Notes: generated from the letters alone by a model not told the origin. A DNA stretch of 21,865 nt from Clostridia bacterium (GCA_900769535.1 CAAGHB010000073.1:1-21865); one strand, 5' to 3'; shown: positions 6,534 to 16,001, counted from the stretch's first letter. Translations and numbers: made by a program.

Positions 6534-8756
6534 ATGGGATACGGCTCAACAAGATCAATGCGCCAGAGAGCGCTTTCGATAATTCTTGTAATTACAATAC
6601 TGCTTTTCGGAGCGTCAAGTGTCAATCTTATCAAATATATGCTTATCGATTCGTCCTTTTATCAAAAAAAGGCGGCAATGCAACAGCTCCAAGATACCGA
6701 AATTTCGGCAAAACGCGGAGATATATACGATAGAAACATGGACGTCCTTGCAACAAGTGCTACCGCCTATACCGTATATATTACTCCTCAGGATATAAAA
6801 GACGATGATACCGCGAAGCTGCTTTCAAAGGGGCTTTCCGAGCTTCTCGACGTCGAATATGACAAGGTATATAACGCTACAAAAAAGTCGACCTATTACG
6901 AGAAGATCAAGACAAAGGTTGACCAAGCTCTTGCCAACAAGGTGAGAGAATTCATCAGCGAAAATAAGCTCGGCGCAATAGTCGGTCTCGACGAGGGGTC
7001 AAAGCGTTATTATCCTAACGATAATTTGGCATCTACCGTTCTCGGCTTTGTCGGTTCGGATAATCAGGGGCTAAACGGTCTCGAATCCTATTATGACGAA
7101 ACACTCAAAGGTGTGCCCGGAAGAGTAATTGCGGCAAAAAATGCAACCGGCGCAGATATGCCTTTCAGCTATGAAAAGGTTGTAGATGCTCAATCGGGAA
7201 ATTCACTTGTACTGACAATCGACAGCTATATCCAGTATGTTGCCGAAAAATATCTTGAAGAAGCGGTTACTCAGTATTCATGTAATGAGCGCGGCTGCGT
7301 TATCGTTATGGACCCTAAAACCGGCGAAATTTACGCTATGGCGACAAAGCCGGACTATAACCCGAATACGCCTTTCACAATTTATGACAAAAAAACTGCT
7401 GATGCAATCGCGGAGCTGACAGGCGATGAAAAGTCAAATGCGCTTTCTGCCGCACAGCAGAAACAGTGGCGTAATAAGGCGATTTCTGATACCTACGAGC
7501 CCGGCTCGGTATTTAAAATTGTCACCGGTTCAGCGGCTTATGAGGAGTCAAAGGTTTCAAAGAGCAGTACCTTCAACTGCTCGGGAAAAATAAACATCGC
7601 AGGAACAACCTATAACTGTCACAAGCATTCGGGACACGGACATCAGGACCTTGCCGATGCGTTCCAGAATTCCTGCAACCCTGCATTTATCCAAATCGGT
7701 CAAATGCTTGGCACAGAGCTGTTTTTTAAGTATTTTCAGGCCTACGGACTTACCGAAAGAACGGGGATTGACCTCCCGGGCGAAGCGACAACGACGGCCG
7801 GAATCAGCTATCACGATATCAGCACGATGTCTATCGTTGACCTTGCATCCGAATCATTTGGCCAGGGCTTTAACGTAACTCCGATACAGCTTGCTACTGC
7901 GGTTTGCGCATCGGTAAACGGCGGCTACTTGGTTGAGCCCCACGTTGTAAAAGAAATAATTGATGCAGAAGGCAACACCGTAAAAAAGATTAACAAGACG
8001 GTTAAACGTCAGGTAATTTCCGAGGAAACCAGCAAGGCAATTTGTTCATTCCTCGAAGGTGTAGTTTCCGAGGGTTCGGGCAAAAACTCGTACGTTGCAG
8101 GTTACCGTGTCGGCGGCAAAACGGGAACATCACAAAAACTTGCTCAGAGCAACGCCGACGGTGTAAAGCGTCTCGTAGCTTCCTTCTGCGGCGTAGCTCC
8201 TTGCGACGACGCTCAGCTCGTTTGCCTCGTCGTTCTCGATGAGCCGAATGCGCCGGTGGTTTACGGCGGTACGCTTGCTGCACCGGTAGCAGGAAAAATA
8301 TTCGCCGACGTGCTTCCTTATCTCGGCGTAGAAGCGATTTATACCGAGGAGGAATTAAAGACCATTGACATAGCAGTTCCGTCAGCCACAGGAAAAACGG
8401 TTGAGGAAGCAAAGAGATTGTTTGAATCAAGCGGAATCAGCGTAAAAACAGTCGGTAATGGCGAAAAGGTTGTACGTCAGTTGCCATCGGCAGGACATCT
8501 GATTTCTCGCGGAGGAACAGTCGTCCTTTACACCGATGATAGTGAGAATACAAAGGTTACGGTGCCTGATTTCAGCGGATATTCGATTTCGGGAGCAAAC
8601 TCCCTTGCAAGTCAGCATCAGCTTAATATAACCTTGTCGGGCGTAACGGGAGAAAACAGCGGAGCAACCGCTTACAGCCAGTCGATTGCGCCGGGAGAAA
8701 AGGTTGATATGGGAACAATAATTACTGTTAGTTTCAGGGTGTCAAGCACAGACTGA
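6534..8756 (+). CDS. Class B penicillin-binding protein with two PASTA domains (SpoVD/FtsI type)
   Basis: This monofunctional transpeptidase cross-links peptidoglycan, probably at the septum and/or spore cortex. The 740 residues show a short cytoplasmic N-terminus, a membrane anchor (about 13-38), the dimerisation-domain signature AKRGDIYDRN (59-68) and a transpeptidase domain with all three active-site motifs: SVFK (Ser325 nucleophile), SCN (380-382) and KTG (529-531). NCHKHSGHGH (361-370) is the usual family loop. Two PASTA repeats follow (about 611-667 and 674-735). AAAGGTG lies upstream of the ATG. Cluster position supports FtsI; C-terminal PASTA supports SpoVD. Many Clostridia have both genes here, but this cluster has one, so it may serve vegetative division. 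I leave the symbol blank for that reason. Confidence 0.93.
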   Translation: MGYGSTRSMRQRALSIILVITILLFGASSVNLIKYMLIDSSFYQKKAAMQQLQDTEISAKRGDIYDRNMDVLATSATAYTVYITPQDIKDDDTAKLLSKGLSELLDVEYDKVYNATKKSTYYEKIKTKVDQALANKVREFISENKLGAIVGLDEGSKRYYPNDNLASTVLGFVGSDNQGLNGLESYYDETLKGVPGRVIAAKNATGADMPFSYEKVVDAQSGNSLVLTIDSYIQYVAEKYLEEAVTQYSCNERGCVIVMDPKTGEIYAMATKPDYNPNTPFTIYDKKTADAIAELTGDEKSNALSAAQQKQWRNKAISDTYEPGSVFKIVTGSAAYEESKVSKSSTFNCSGKINIAGTTYNCHKHSGHGHQDLADAFQNSCNPAFIQIGQMLGTELFFKYFQAYGLTERTGIDLPGEATTTAGISYHDISTMSIVDLASESFGQGFNVTPIQLATAVCASVNGGYLVEPHVVKEIIDAEGNTVKKINKTVKRQVISEETSKAICSFLEGVVSEGSGKNSYVAGYRVGGKTGTSQKLAQSNADGVKRLVASFCGVAPCDDAQLVCLVVLDEPNAPVVYGGTLAAPVAGKIFADVLPYLGVEAIYTEEELKTIDIAVPSATGKTVEEAKRLFESSGISVKTVGNGEKVVRQLPSAGHLISRGGTVVLYTDDSENTKVTVPDFSGYSISGANSLASQHQLNITLSGVTGENSGATAYSQSIAPGEKVDMGTIITVSFRVSSTD

Positions 8757-8778
8757 TTTGATTAGAAAGGAAAAAACT

Positions 8779-10221
8779 ATGAAACTTATTGATTTTATCG
8801 ATTCGGTACCGAAGGAATTCAGCGATATTGAGCTTTGCGGTATTACCAATGATTCACGAAATGTAAAAAGCGGATATTGCTTTGTTTGTATTGTTGGAAG
8901 CGCATCGGACGGCCACGATTATGCCGAAAAAGCGCTTCAAAACGGGGCATCGGTTATAATTACCGAGCGTGATATCGGCATTGAAAATCAGTTAATAGTT
9001 GCCGACACTCATAAGGCGTATGCCGACGGTTGCGCCGCATTTTTCGGTAATCCTGCCGATAAATTGAAGTTAATCGGTATCACAGGAACAAACGGAAAAA
9101 CAACAGTAACCTATCTTGTAAAATCTGTGCTCGAACAGCTTGGTAAAAAGGTTGGCTTAATCGGCACCATTAAGAATATGATCGGGGATAAGGAGATAGA
9201 GGCAAAGAATACTACTCCTGAGCCCTACGAGCTTCACGGACTGTTTAAAGAAATGGTCGACAGCGGATGCGAATACTGCGTTATGGAGGTATCCTCCCAC
9301 GCTCTTGACCAAAAGCGCGTTAACGGTTTACATTTTGCCGTAGCAGGATTTACAAATATTTCGCAGGACCATCTCGACTATCACGGCACAATGGAAAATT
9401 ACGTCGGCGCAAAGAAAAAGCTTTTTGAAATGTGCGATTGCGGCGTTTTCAATGCCGATGATGAATGCGCCGATATGCTTATGGAAAATATTCCGTGCAA
9501 TAAGGTGACCTATTCGGTTAATAACAACGTGTCGGATTACATCGCAAAGGGCGTTGTTTGCCATTCCGACGGAGTGGTGTTTGAGCTTATCGGCGACAGC
9601 GTAATAAGCCGCATAAAGCTAAAAACACCCGGCAAATTCTCGGTTTATAACGGACTTTGCGCCGCTTCAATGGTAATGTCGCTCGGTTTCAGTTTTGAAA
9701 GTGTCACTGCCGCACTCAGCAGGTCAACTGCCGTAAAGGGTAGGGCAGAGGTAGTGCCGACCGAACGCGATTTTACCGTAATAATCGACTATGCGCATAC
9801 TCCCGACGGAATTGAAAACATTCTTTCAACAATGCGCGAAATAAAGAAGGGACGGCTCGTCGCTCTGTTCGGCTGCGGCGGCGACAGAGACAGAACAAAG
9901 AGACCTCTCATGGCAGCCGCAACAGCAAAGCTCGCCGATTTTGTAATAATTACGAGCGATAATCCCCGTTCGGAAAAGCCCGAAAGCATAATCGACGATA
10001 TCGTAGTAGGAATGGACGGCTTCGACGCACCCTATGAGGTTATCGTCAACCGTGCCGATGCAATTAACTGGGCAATAAAAAATGCAAAGCCCGACGATCT
10101 TATCGTTTTAATGGGCAAGGGACACGAAACCTATCAAATACTCGCCGATAAAACAATTCATTTTGATGAACGCGAGGTAGTTGCAGAGGCGCTGGCCTCA
10201 CTCGATAATATCGGCGAATAA
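8779..10221 (+). CDS. murE: UDP-MurNAc-tripeptide synthetase MurE, predicted meso-DAP ligase
   Basis: MurE adds the third residue to UDP-MurNAc-L-Ala-D-Glu in the cytoplasm, using ATP. I use ATG 8779 (480 residues) because an AAAGGA site precedes it; the frame also allows TTG 8758, which abuts the upstream stop and has no ribosome site. Motifs in order: GITNDSRNV (substrate domain), ITGTNGKTT (ATP loop, about 101-109), NISQDHLDYHG, IIDYAHTPDG, DNPRSEKPE (394-402) and MGKGHETYQ. In the family, DNPR marks meso-diaminopimelate ligases, whereas lysine-adding enzymes differ here. That fits asd-dapA in the same window. It lies 22 bp after the PBP gene and 19 bp before mraY. Confidence 0.96.
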   Translation: MKLIDFIDSVPKEFSDIELCGITNDSRNVKSGYCFVCIVGSASDGHDYAEKALQNGASVIITERDIGIENQLIVADTHKAYADGCAAFFGNPADKLKLIGITGTNGKTTVTYLVKSVLEQLGKKVGLIGTIKNMIGDKEIEAKNTTPEPYELHGLFKEMVDSGCEYCVMEVSSHALDQKRVNGLHFAVAGFTNISQDHLDYHGTMENYVGAKKKLFEMCDCGVFNADDECADMLMENIPCNKVTYSVNNNVSDYIAKGVVCHSDGVVFELIGDSVISRIKLKTPGKFSVYNGLCAASMVMSLGFSFESVTAALSRSTAVKGRAEVVPTERDFTVIIDYAHTPDGIENILSTMREIKKGRLVALFGCGGDRDRTKRPLMAAATAKLADFVIITSDNPRSEKPESIIDDIVVGMDGFDAPYEVIVNRADAINWAIKNAKPDDLIVLMGKGHETYQILADKTIHFDEREVVAEALASLDNIGE

Positions 10222-10240
10222 AAATCAAGAGGTGTATTAA

Positions 10241-11269
10241 ATGTTTGGAGTTTTAACAGCGATTGCGGCAATAATAGCATTTGCGGCAACCTTTTTCCTC
10301 GGCTATGTGGTAATCCCCCTTATGCATAAGCTGAAATACGGTCAAACGATACTTGATATCGGGCCGAAATGGCATAAAAATAAGCAAGGCACCCCTACAA
10401 TGGGCGGCATAATGTTTATAATCGGTATTTGTCTTGCTCTCTTGGCTACAATGCCGCTTATTAAGTTTCTTGGCAGTGACCGAATGATTGAGCAAATCGG
10501 CAATTCTTACTACCTTACTTCGTTCATTTCGGGAATTGCGCTTGCTCTTTCGATGTCGGCAATCGGCTTTATCGACGACTATATAAAGGTTGTCAAAAAG
10601 CGCAATTTAGGACTTACCGCAAAGCAAAAAACATTTTTACAGCTCTTTGTTTGCGCCGCTTATCTTACGTCAATGTATCTCGGCGGAATGACCTTTACAC
10701 GAATTCCGTTTATCGGCACGGTCGATATTACAAGCGGATTCGGACTTCTTTTCTGGCCGATTGCACTTGTATTTATCTATGGATTTACTAATGCGGTTAA
10801 TTTAACCGACGGAGTCGACGGACTCGCCTCGTCGGTCACAATCGTTGCGGCTATATTTTTTGCCTTTATTTCGGTATTAGCAAGCGTTAATAACGAGCTT
10901 TCACTTTATCTTTCGGTTATCTTTGCCGCATCGCTTTTCGGCTTCCTCATTTGGAATAAGCATCCCGCGAAGGTGTTTATGGGCGATACCGGCTCAATGT
11001 TTCTCGGCGGAATGGTTGTAGGGCTTGTATTTATGCTCGAATATCCGATTTTACTTATGCTTATCGGCATCGTTTATCTTTGCGAAGCCATGAGCGTCGT
11101 TATCCAGGTAGCGTATTTTAAGAAAACAAAAAAACGCCTTTTCAAAATGAGCCCGATTCATCACCATTATGAATTAAGCGGCTGGGGCGAAGTGAAGATA
11201 GATTTGATTTTTTCATTAGTCGGAGCAATAGGCGGACTTTTATCAATGGTTCTGATAGTTTTCGGCTGA
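10241..11269 (+). CDS. mraY: Phospho-N-acetylmuramoyl-pentapeptide transferase MraY
   Basis: MraY attaches phospho-MurNAc-pentapeptide to undecaprenyl phosphate at the inner membrane face, making lipid I. The 342-residue protein is highly hydrophobic with about ten membrane helices. Signature motifs are WHKNKQGTPTMGGIMF, the metal/substrate segment FIDDYIKVVKKRNLGLTAKQK (shown in two parts in the family as DDxxK and GL), NAVNLTDGVDGLA, KVFMGDTGSMFLGG and the histidine motif SPIHHHYELSGW. GAGGTG precedes the ATG. murF normally precedes mraY and murD normally follows it; here murE and ftsW are direct neighbours instead. Confidence 0.97.
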   Translation: MFGVLTAIAAIIAFAATFFLGYVVIPLMHKLKYGQTILDIGPKWHKNKQGTPTMGGIMFIIGICLALLATMPLIKFLGSDRMIEQIGNSYYLTSFISGIALALSMSAIGFIDDYIKVVKKRNLGLTAKQKTFLQLFVCAAYLTSMYLGGMTFTRIPFIGTVDITSGFGLLFWPIALVFIYGFTNAVNLTDGVDGLASSVTIVAAIFFAFISVLASVNNELSLYLSVIFAASLFGFLIWNKHPAKVFMGDTGSMFLGGMVVGLVFMLEYPILLMLIGIVYLCEAMSVVIQVAYFKKTKKRLFKMSPIHHHYELSGWGEVKIDLIFSLVGAIGGLLSMVLIVFG

Positions 11270-11306
11270 TTTACAAACAGCAAATTCAATTTAAGCGGGT
11301 GAAAAA

Positions 11307-12560
11307 ATGGCACAAAATTATGATTTTGATAGCTTTATGGGCAGTTCAAAACGTGACGATGCAACAAATAAATCACAGCAATCAAATAATCATAAATCAA
11401 ACGATACTGTCGTTCGCAGAAACGTAAACGGCGGAAAAATCAGCTTGTGGCAAAAAGGGAAGATGGACATAACCTTTCTTTCTCTCATATTGATTTTAAT
11501 GTCGGTTGGTTTGATATGTCTTTTTTCATCAAGCTATGCGTTTGCGCTTTCGAATTATAATGACTCGTATCATTTTATAAAGAAGCAGGCGATATTTACC
11601 GTAATAGGCATCGGAGCAATGCTGTTTTTATCAAAGGTGAATTATCATATTTACAGACGGTTTGCCTGGATAATTTATTTTGCTACGATAGCAATGCTTA
11701 TAATTGTACTGCTTCTGCCTCCGATGAGTGAGGACCTCAATTTTCACCGATGGCTTTATATCGGGTCGTTCAGTTTTCAGCCATCTGAGATTGCAAAGTT
11801 TTCGATAGTTCTGCTTTTCTCTCATTTGATTTCAAAATATTATAATACTCGAATGAAACAGTTTAAATTCGGCGTATTACAGCTCGGCGGCCTACTTGCT
11901 GTTTTTTGTGTTTTGGTAGTGGTCGAAACCCATCTTTCAGCAACCTTGCTTATCTTTTCAATCGGCGCATCGCTTATGGTAATCGGCGGAATAAAGCTGA
12001 GATACGTTTTCGGCGCCCTCGGAGTAGCCGTTACAGGCGCTGTTACAGCCGTTTTAACGGGACTCGTCGGCTACGGCAACGACCGAATTACGAGCTGGCT
12101 CGATCCGTGGTCGGATGCAAAGGGAGTAGGGTGGCAGATTATTCAGTCGCTTATTTCCATAGGAAGCGGCGGCTTTTTTGGACGAGGACTCGGCGAATCA
12201 AGACAAAAATATTTATGGGTACCCGAGCCCCACAACGACTTTATATTTGCAATAACCTGTGAGGAGCTCGGATTTATCGGCGCTATAATAATTATCGGAC
12301 TTTTTGTTGCTCTCGTTTGGCGTGGCTTTATAATTGCAATGAGAGCGCCTGATAAGTTCGGCGCATTTATGTCAATCGGTCTTACTTTACAGGTCGGATT
12401 ACAGTCTGCGCTTAACATTATGGTTGTAACTAATACAATACCTAATACAGGAATAAGTTTGCCGTTTTTCAGCTATGGAGGTACGGCGCTTGTAATGCTT
12501 CTGGCCCAGATGGGAATTGTACTGTCAGTATCACGGGCAAGCTCGGTAACAAAGGTGTAA
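11307..12560 (+). CDS. ftsW: FtsW/SpoVE-family SEDS glycosyltransferase
   Basis: SEDS proteins polymerise lipid II glycans and work in pairs with a class B PBP such as the one encoded upstream. The 417 residues begin with a hydrophilic, Asn/Ser/Lys-rich tail of about 50 residues, then roughly ten membrane helices. Family motifs are RWLYIGSFSFQPSEIAKFS, the large-loop block DRITSWLDPWSDAKGVGWQI, FGRGLGESRQKYLWVPEPHN, DFIFAITCEELGFIG and NTGISLPFFSYGGTALV near the C-terminus. Cluster position between mraY and murG supports FtsW; SpoVE is equally compatible because the two cannot be separated by sequence reading alone. GGGTGA lies before the ATG. Confidence 0.95.
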   Translation: MAQNYDFDSFMGSSKRDDATNKSQQSNNHKSNDTVVRRNVNGGKISLWQKGKMDITFLSLILILMSVGLICLFSSSYAFALSNYNDSYHFIKKQAIFTVIGIGAMLFLSKVNYHIYRRFAWIIYFATIAMLIIVLLLPPMSEDLNFHRWLYIGSFSFQPSEIAKFSIVLLFSHLISKYYNTRMKQFKFGVLQLGGLLAVFCVLVVVETHLSATLLIFSIGASLMVIGGIKLRYVFGALGVAVTGAVTAVLTGLVGYGNDRITSWLDPWSDAKGVGWQIIQSLISIGSGGFFGRGLGESRQKYLWVPEPHNDFIFAITCEELGFIGAIIIIGLFVALVWRGFIIAMRAPDKFGAFMSIGLTLQVGLQSALNIMVVTNTIPNTGISLPFFSYGGTALVMLLAQMGIVLSVSRASSVTKV

Positions 12561-12573
12561 AGAGGGGATACAA

Positions 12574-13698
12574 ATGAAGGTATTATTTGCAGGTGGCGGC
12601 ACAGCGGGACACATAAACCCGGCAATAGCCGTTGCAGGATATATAAAGGAAAAACAGCCCGATGCCGAGCTTTGCTATATCGGCAAAAAGGGCGGAATGG
12701 AAGCCCGACTTGTTCCAAACGCCGGAATTGATTTTTATTCAATCGACGTTGAGGGCTTTCAGCGTAAAATCAGCTTTACAAATATTAAGCGTAATATTTC
12801 GGCCATTTCAAAGCTCGCTATGGCTTCCCATAACGCGAAAAAATTGCTTCTCAATCTTAAACCCGACGTAGTAATGGGTACCGGCGGATATGTTAGCGGC
12901 CCTGTGCTTCGTCAGGCGGCAAAACTGGGTATAAAATGCTGTATCCATGAGCAAAACGCATTTGCCGGAGTTGCAAACAAAATGCTTGCGCCTAAAATGG
13001 ATGCAGTAATGCTTGCAATGCCTGAGGCGGAAAAATACTTTGACAGCAAAAATAAACCGATTGTTACCGGAAATCCCGTCAGAACGTCGGTTATCAATAT
13101 GGACAAAGAGACGGCGAGAAAATTGCTTAAACTCGACAGCCGTCCGATGATACTTTCCTTTGGCGGTTCACTTGGCGCACGCCGTATCAACGAAACGGTT
13201 GCCGATGTTATGAAATGGCATTGGAAAAGCGGCGAGATTGTCCACTACCACGCCACCGGTAAGTTCGGAACCGAGCTTATGCCCAAGCTTTTGAAAGAAA
13301 AGGGCGTTGATATGACCGCCGAAAATATCCGTGTTACCGAATACATCGATAATATGGACGTGTTGCTTGCGGCAGCCGACCTTGTAATTTGCCGTTCGGG
13401 CGCAATAACCATCAGCGAACTTGCAATTCAGGGCAAGCCGTCGGTGCTTATTCCTTCGCCGAACGTAGCCGAAAATCATCAGTATCATAATGCTATGACC
13501 CTCGTTTCAAAGGGGGCTGCCGCAATTATTGAAGAAAAGGATTTATCGGGTGAAAAGCTGACCGAGGTGGTAAGCAGTCTTATTACAGACAGAGAAAAGC
13601 TTGATGAAATGAGCAAAAAAGCAAAAAAATGCGCTATCGTTGATACGAATGAACGCATTTACAAGGTTATTACCGACCTCTACTCGTCGATAAAGTAG
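12574..13698 (+). CDS. murG: UDP-GlcNAc:lipid I N-acetylglucosaminyltransferase MurG
   Basis: MurG adds GlcNAc to lipid I to form lipid II on the cytoplasmic membrane face. The 374 residues contain the glycine-rich acceptor loop AGGGTAGHINPAIAVA (6-21), GTGGYVSGPVLRQA, the CIHEQNAFAG segment, GNPVRTS at the domain junction, the second glycine loop LSFGGSLGARRIN and the UDP-GlcNAc site CRSGAITISELAIQGKPSVL with NVAENHQYHNA. The length is normal. GAGGGG precedes the ATG by 7-8 nt, and the gene begins 13 bp after ftsW stops. It is followed by murA through a 59-nt structured gap. Confidence 0.97.
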   Translation: MKVLFAGGGTAGHINPAIAVAGYIKEKQPDAELCYIGKKGGMEARLVPNAGIDFYSIDVEGFQRKISFTNIKRNISAISKLAMASHNAKKLLLNLKPDVVMGTGGYVSGPVLRQAAKLGIKCCIHEQNAFAGVANKMLAPKMDAVMLAMPEAEKYFDSKNKPIVTGNPVRTSVINMDKETARKLLKLDSRPMILSFGGSLGARRINETVADVMKWHWKSGEIVHYHATGKFGTELMPKLLKEKGVDMTAENIRVTEYIDNMDVLLAAADLVICRSGAITISELAIQGKPSVLIPSPNVAENHQYHNAMTLVSKGAAAIIEEKDLSGEKLTEVVSSLITDREKLDEMSKKAKKCAIVDTNERIYKVITDLYSSIK

Positions 13699-13708
13699 CA
13701 CTTTATTG

Positions 13709-13757
13709 TTTACCGCATAAACTGTCAATGAATGACAGTTGAAGGGAGTGCGGTAAA
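13709..13757 (+). promoter_or_regulatory. Nested hairpin ending at the murA start codon
   Basis: An outer perfect 9-bp stem (TTTACCGCA 13709-13717 with TGCGGTAAA 13749-13757) encloses an inner perfect 8-bp stem (AACTGTCA 13720-13727 with TGACAGTT 13733-13740, loop ATGAA). The murA ribosome site GAAGGGAG (13741-13748) is the single-stranded strip between the two 3' arms, and the outer stem's last base abuts the GTG start. This layout suggests structure-dependent translation of murA. Confidence 0.65.
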
Positions 13758-15011
13758 GTGACAGAGTATCATATAAAGGGAAATAACGCTTTGTTTGGCG
13801 AAATAAATCTTCAAGGGTCAAAAAATGCATCACTGCCGATTTTAGCGGCAACCTTGCTAACGGGTTCCCGATGCGTTATACATAATTGTCCCGATTTAAG
13901 CGACGTCCATCAAAGTATAAAAATATTATCATCACTCGGCTGCGAATGCAGTTTTGAGAATAACACGGCCATTATTGATTCGACCAATGCCGACGGCGTA
14001 ATGATTGATGATGAGCTGATGACATCAATGCGCTCGTCAATAATTTATCTTGGCGCCATTCTTGCTCGGAATAATAGGGCGGTTTTGTCTCGACCCGGGG
14101 GCTGTGAGCTTGGTCCCCGCCCGATAGACCTGCATCTTTCAGCCATGCGAATGATGGGTGCCGACCTTGACGATGCGAGGTGGCATATTGAATGCTCAGC
14201 AAGAAACGGACTTGTCGGTTGCGAAATCGTGTTGCCGATTGCATCGGTTGGTGCAACTGAAAATATAATGCTTGCCGCCAGTTTGGCAAAGGGCAGGACG
14301 ATAATCAGAAATGCGGCAAAGGAACCCGAAATTGTTGATTTGGCCGATTTTCTCAATGGCTGCGGAGCAAAAATAAAGGGCGCCGGTGAGGTGACCATAA
14401 TAATAGACGGGGTAAAAAAACTGCATGGCAGCGAATACTGGGTACAACCCGACAGAATTGCCGCAGCAACCTATCTATGTGCGACTGCTTCAACGGGAGG
14501 AAGAATACGGCTAAATAATGTAGTTTCCGCACATCTTTTGCCCGTTATCCAGTATTACTACAATGCCGATTGTAAACTGAATATCAACGAATCAAGCATT
14601 GAACTTGCTGCGCCGAAACGGCTTATGCCCGTCGGCACCATAAAAACCCGTGAATATCCCGGCTTCCCGACCGATGCACAGCCGTTGTTTCTTGCAATGT
14701 CGTGCGTTTCGAGGGGTACGTCTATTTTCGAGGAAAATATTTTTAATTCACGGTACAGATATGTCGAGGGACTGAATAATCTCGGCGCAAACGTATCCGT
14801 TCATGATTCGGTTGCTGTTGTAAAGGGCGTGGATTCCCTTTATGGCGCAAGGGTGGAAGTGACCGATTTGCGAGGCGGAGCTGCCTTGATAATCGCCGGA
14901 CTGTGCGCAAACGATAAAACCGTGATTATTGATTCGGGTCATATTGCGCGTGGATATGAAAAAATTTCAGAAAACTTATTAAACTTAGGAGCAGAAATTA
15001 CGAGGTACTGA
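13758..15011 (+). CDS. murA: UDP-N-acetylglucosamine 1-carboxyvinyltransferase MurA, GTG start
   Basis: MurA transfers enolpyruvate from PEP to UDP-GlcNAc, the first committed step of peptidoglycan synthesis and the fosfomycin target. The 417 residues keep the key sites: GSKNA with Lys22 and Asn23, SRPGGCELGPRPIDLHL with Cys116 (the cysteine alkylated by fosfomycin, so sensitivity is expected from this residue), and EYPGFPTDAQPLF with Asp306. EENIFNSRYRYVEGLNNLGA near the C-terminus is also typical. The start is GTG with GAAGGGAG at good spacing. It sits between murG and divIB, where Bacillus-like clusters usually have murB. The structured leader may couple or gate its translation. Confidence 0.97.
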   Translation: MTEYHIKGNNALFGEINLQGSKNASLPILAATLLTGSRCVIHNCPDLSDVHQSIKILSSLGCECSFENNTAIIDSTNADGVMIDDELMTSMRSSIIYLGAILARNNRAVLSRPGGCELGPRPIDLHLSAMRMMGADLDDARWHIECSARNGLVGCEIVLPIASVGATENIMLAASLAKGRTIIRNAAKEPEIVDLADFLNGCGAKIKGAGEVTIIIDGVKKLHGSEYWVQPDRIAAATYLCATASTGGRIRLNNVVSAHLLPVIQYYYNADCKLNINESSIELAAPKRLMPVGTIKTREYPGFPTDAQPLFLAMSCVSRGTSIFEENIFNSRYRYVEGLNNLGANVSVHDSVAVVKGVDSLYGARVEVTDLRGGAALIIAGLCANDKTVIIDSGHIARGYEKISENLLNLGAEITRY

Positions 15012-15012
15012 T

Positions 15013-15858
15013 ATGAACGAAACACCGAAAACAAATGTCAGAAAAAAACAAATTAAAAATAAATCAAAGCGTAAAAAGAATGGGTCAAACATTCTGATAT
15101 ACTCTTTTTTAACAATAACAATGCTTTCGGTAATTATCGTTTTGTCATTGACGGTATTTTTTAAAGCGACCGAGATAAAGGTTGAAGGCGCAGGCGAAAG
15201 ATATTCAAAGGAGGATATTATTTCAGCCGCAGGTGTATCTGTCGGTGACAACCTCTTTCTGATAGACGGTGATAATACCGAAGACAAAATCGAGCAACAG
15301 CTGCCTTACATTGAAAAGGCGGAGATTATAAAAAAATTTCCTTCAACCGTAAAGATTAAGGTTGAGGAAACTGTTCCCGATAGAATTTATAATGTCAATG
15401 GCCGATTTGCTTTGTGTAAGAGCGAAAAGGTGCTTGAAATAATTGATGATTATGTTGATGGATATACCTATTACGATATACCGGTTAATGAAGTAAAACC
15501 GGGTGAAAAAATTGTTACAGACAGCGAAATCTCAGAAACATATAATGAGCTTGTAAAAGCAATTAAGGATACAGGCATAGAAAATGTCACAGCTGTTAGC
15601 TTTAAGAATAAGGTGGATATAAAACTCATATACGATAACCGTCTACTTCTTGAAATCGGTACTACCGAAAATATAAACGATAAGCTTATAACCGCATTAG
15701 AGGTTATCGAGCGGGTAAGAACAAAACACGGTAACAATATAGAGGGAAGTATTAACCTTAAATATCTTGTTGAAGGTAATACAGAAACATATTTTACCCA
15801 AGAAGCGATTTCCGATTTGAATATTTTGCCGGGTACAAAAGAAAATAATGAAAAATAG
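15013..15858 (+). CDS. divIB: Cell-division protein DivIB/FtsQ
   Basis: DivIB/FtsQ is a bitopic divisome protein that binds FtsL and DivIC outside the membrane. The 281-residue protein has a very basic cytoplasmic tail (Lys/Arg-rich, residues 1-25), one membrane helix (about 27-50) and a POTRA domain beginning KATEIKVEGAGERYSKEDI. The conserved stretch PYIEKAEIIKKFPSTVKIKV and ETVPDRIY follow, then a less conserved beta domain. The ATG starts 1 nt after the murA stop, with GAGGT inside the end of murA, so translation is probably coupled. No terminator with a T-tract follows it, so transcripts may continue into ftsZ. Confidence 0.92.
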   Translation: MNETPKTNVRKKQIKNKSKRKKNGSNILIYSFLTITMLSVIIVLSLTVFFKATEIKVEGAGERYSKEDIISAAGVSVGDNLFLIDGDNTEDKIEQQLPYIEKAEIIKKFPSTVKIKVEETVPDRIYNVNGRFALCKSEKVLEIIDDYVDGYTYYDIPVNEVKPGEKIVTDSEISETYNELVKAIKDTGIENVTAVSFKNKVDIKLIYDNRLLLEIGTTENINDKLITALEVIERVRTKHGNNIEGSINLKYLVEGNTETYFTQEAISDLNILPGTKENNEK

Positions 15859-15885
15859 GAATTTACCAACAATAACATTTAAAAA

Positions 15886-15918
15886 GTTGTAAGCAACACT
15901 TAAAAAGTTCAAGTGAAC
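15886..15918. repeat. Tandem 21-bp repeats, each with a 12-bp dyad, upstream of ftsZ
   Basis: GTTG-TAAG-CAAC (15886-15897) and GTTC-AAGT-GAAC (15907-15918) begin 21 bp apart, each preceded by TTAAAAA. The arms changed together (G/C in the first, C/G in the second), keeping the dyad. A third, GTTC-GTTA-GAAC, lies at 16063-16074 in the ftsZ leader. They could be operator half-turn pairs on one helix face, or small RNA hairpins. No regulator is identified. Confidence 0.5.
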
Positions 15919-16001
15919 TCAAAATTTGACAAATATCGATAAAATAAAGGAAAAACATCAAAAAAACAGTCAAAAAAACGGTTTAATTTTATTATAATGT
16001 A

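Noticed and set aside
8002..8430. 142-aa minus-strand frame inside the PBP gene
   Set aside because: Arg-rich, low-plausibility shadow of a well-supported coding frame with no ribosome site of its own.
8758..8778. TTG start of MurE at 8758
   Set aside because: It abuts the PBP stop without a ribosome site; AAAGGA precedes ATG 8779.
15886..15918. LexA (SOS) boxes before ftsZ
   Set aside because: The Gram-positive box is GAAC-N4-GTTC; these are the reverse order, GTTC-N4-GAAC.
15926..15931. Strong -35-like TTGACA before ftsZ
   Set aside because: No acceptable -10 at 15-19 bp; the TTGAAA/TATTAT pair at 16002-16030 is better.
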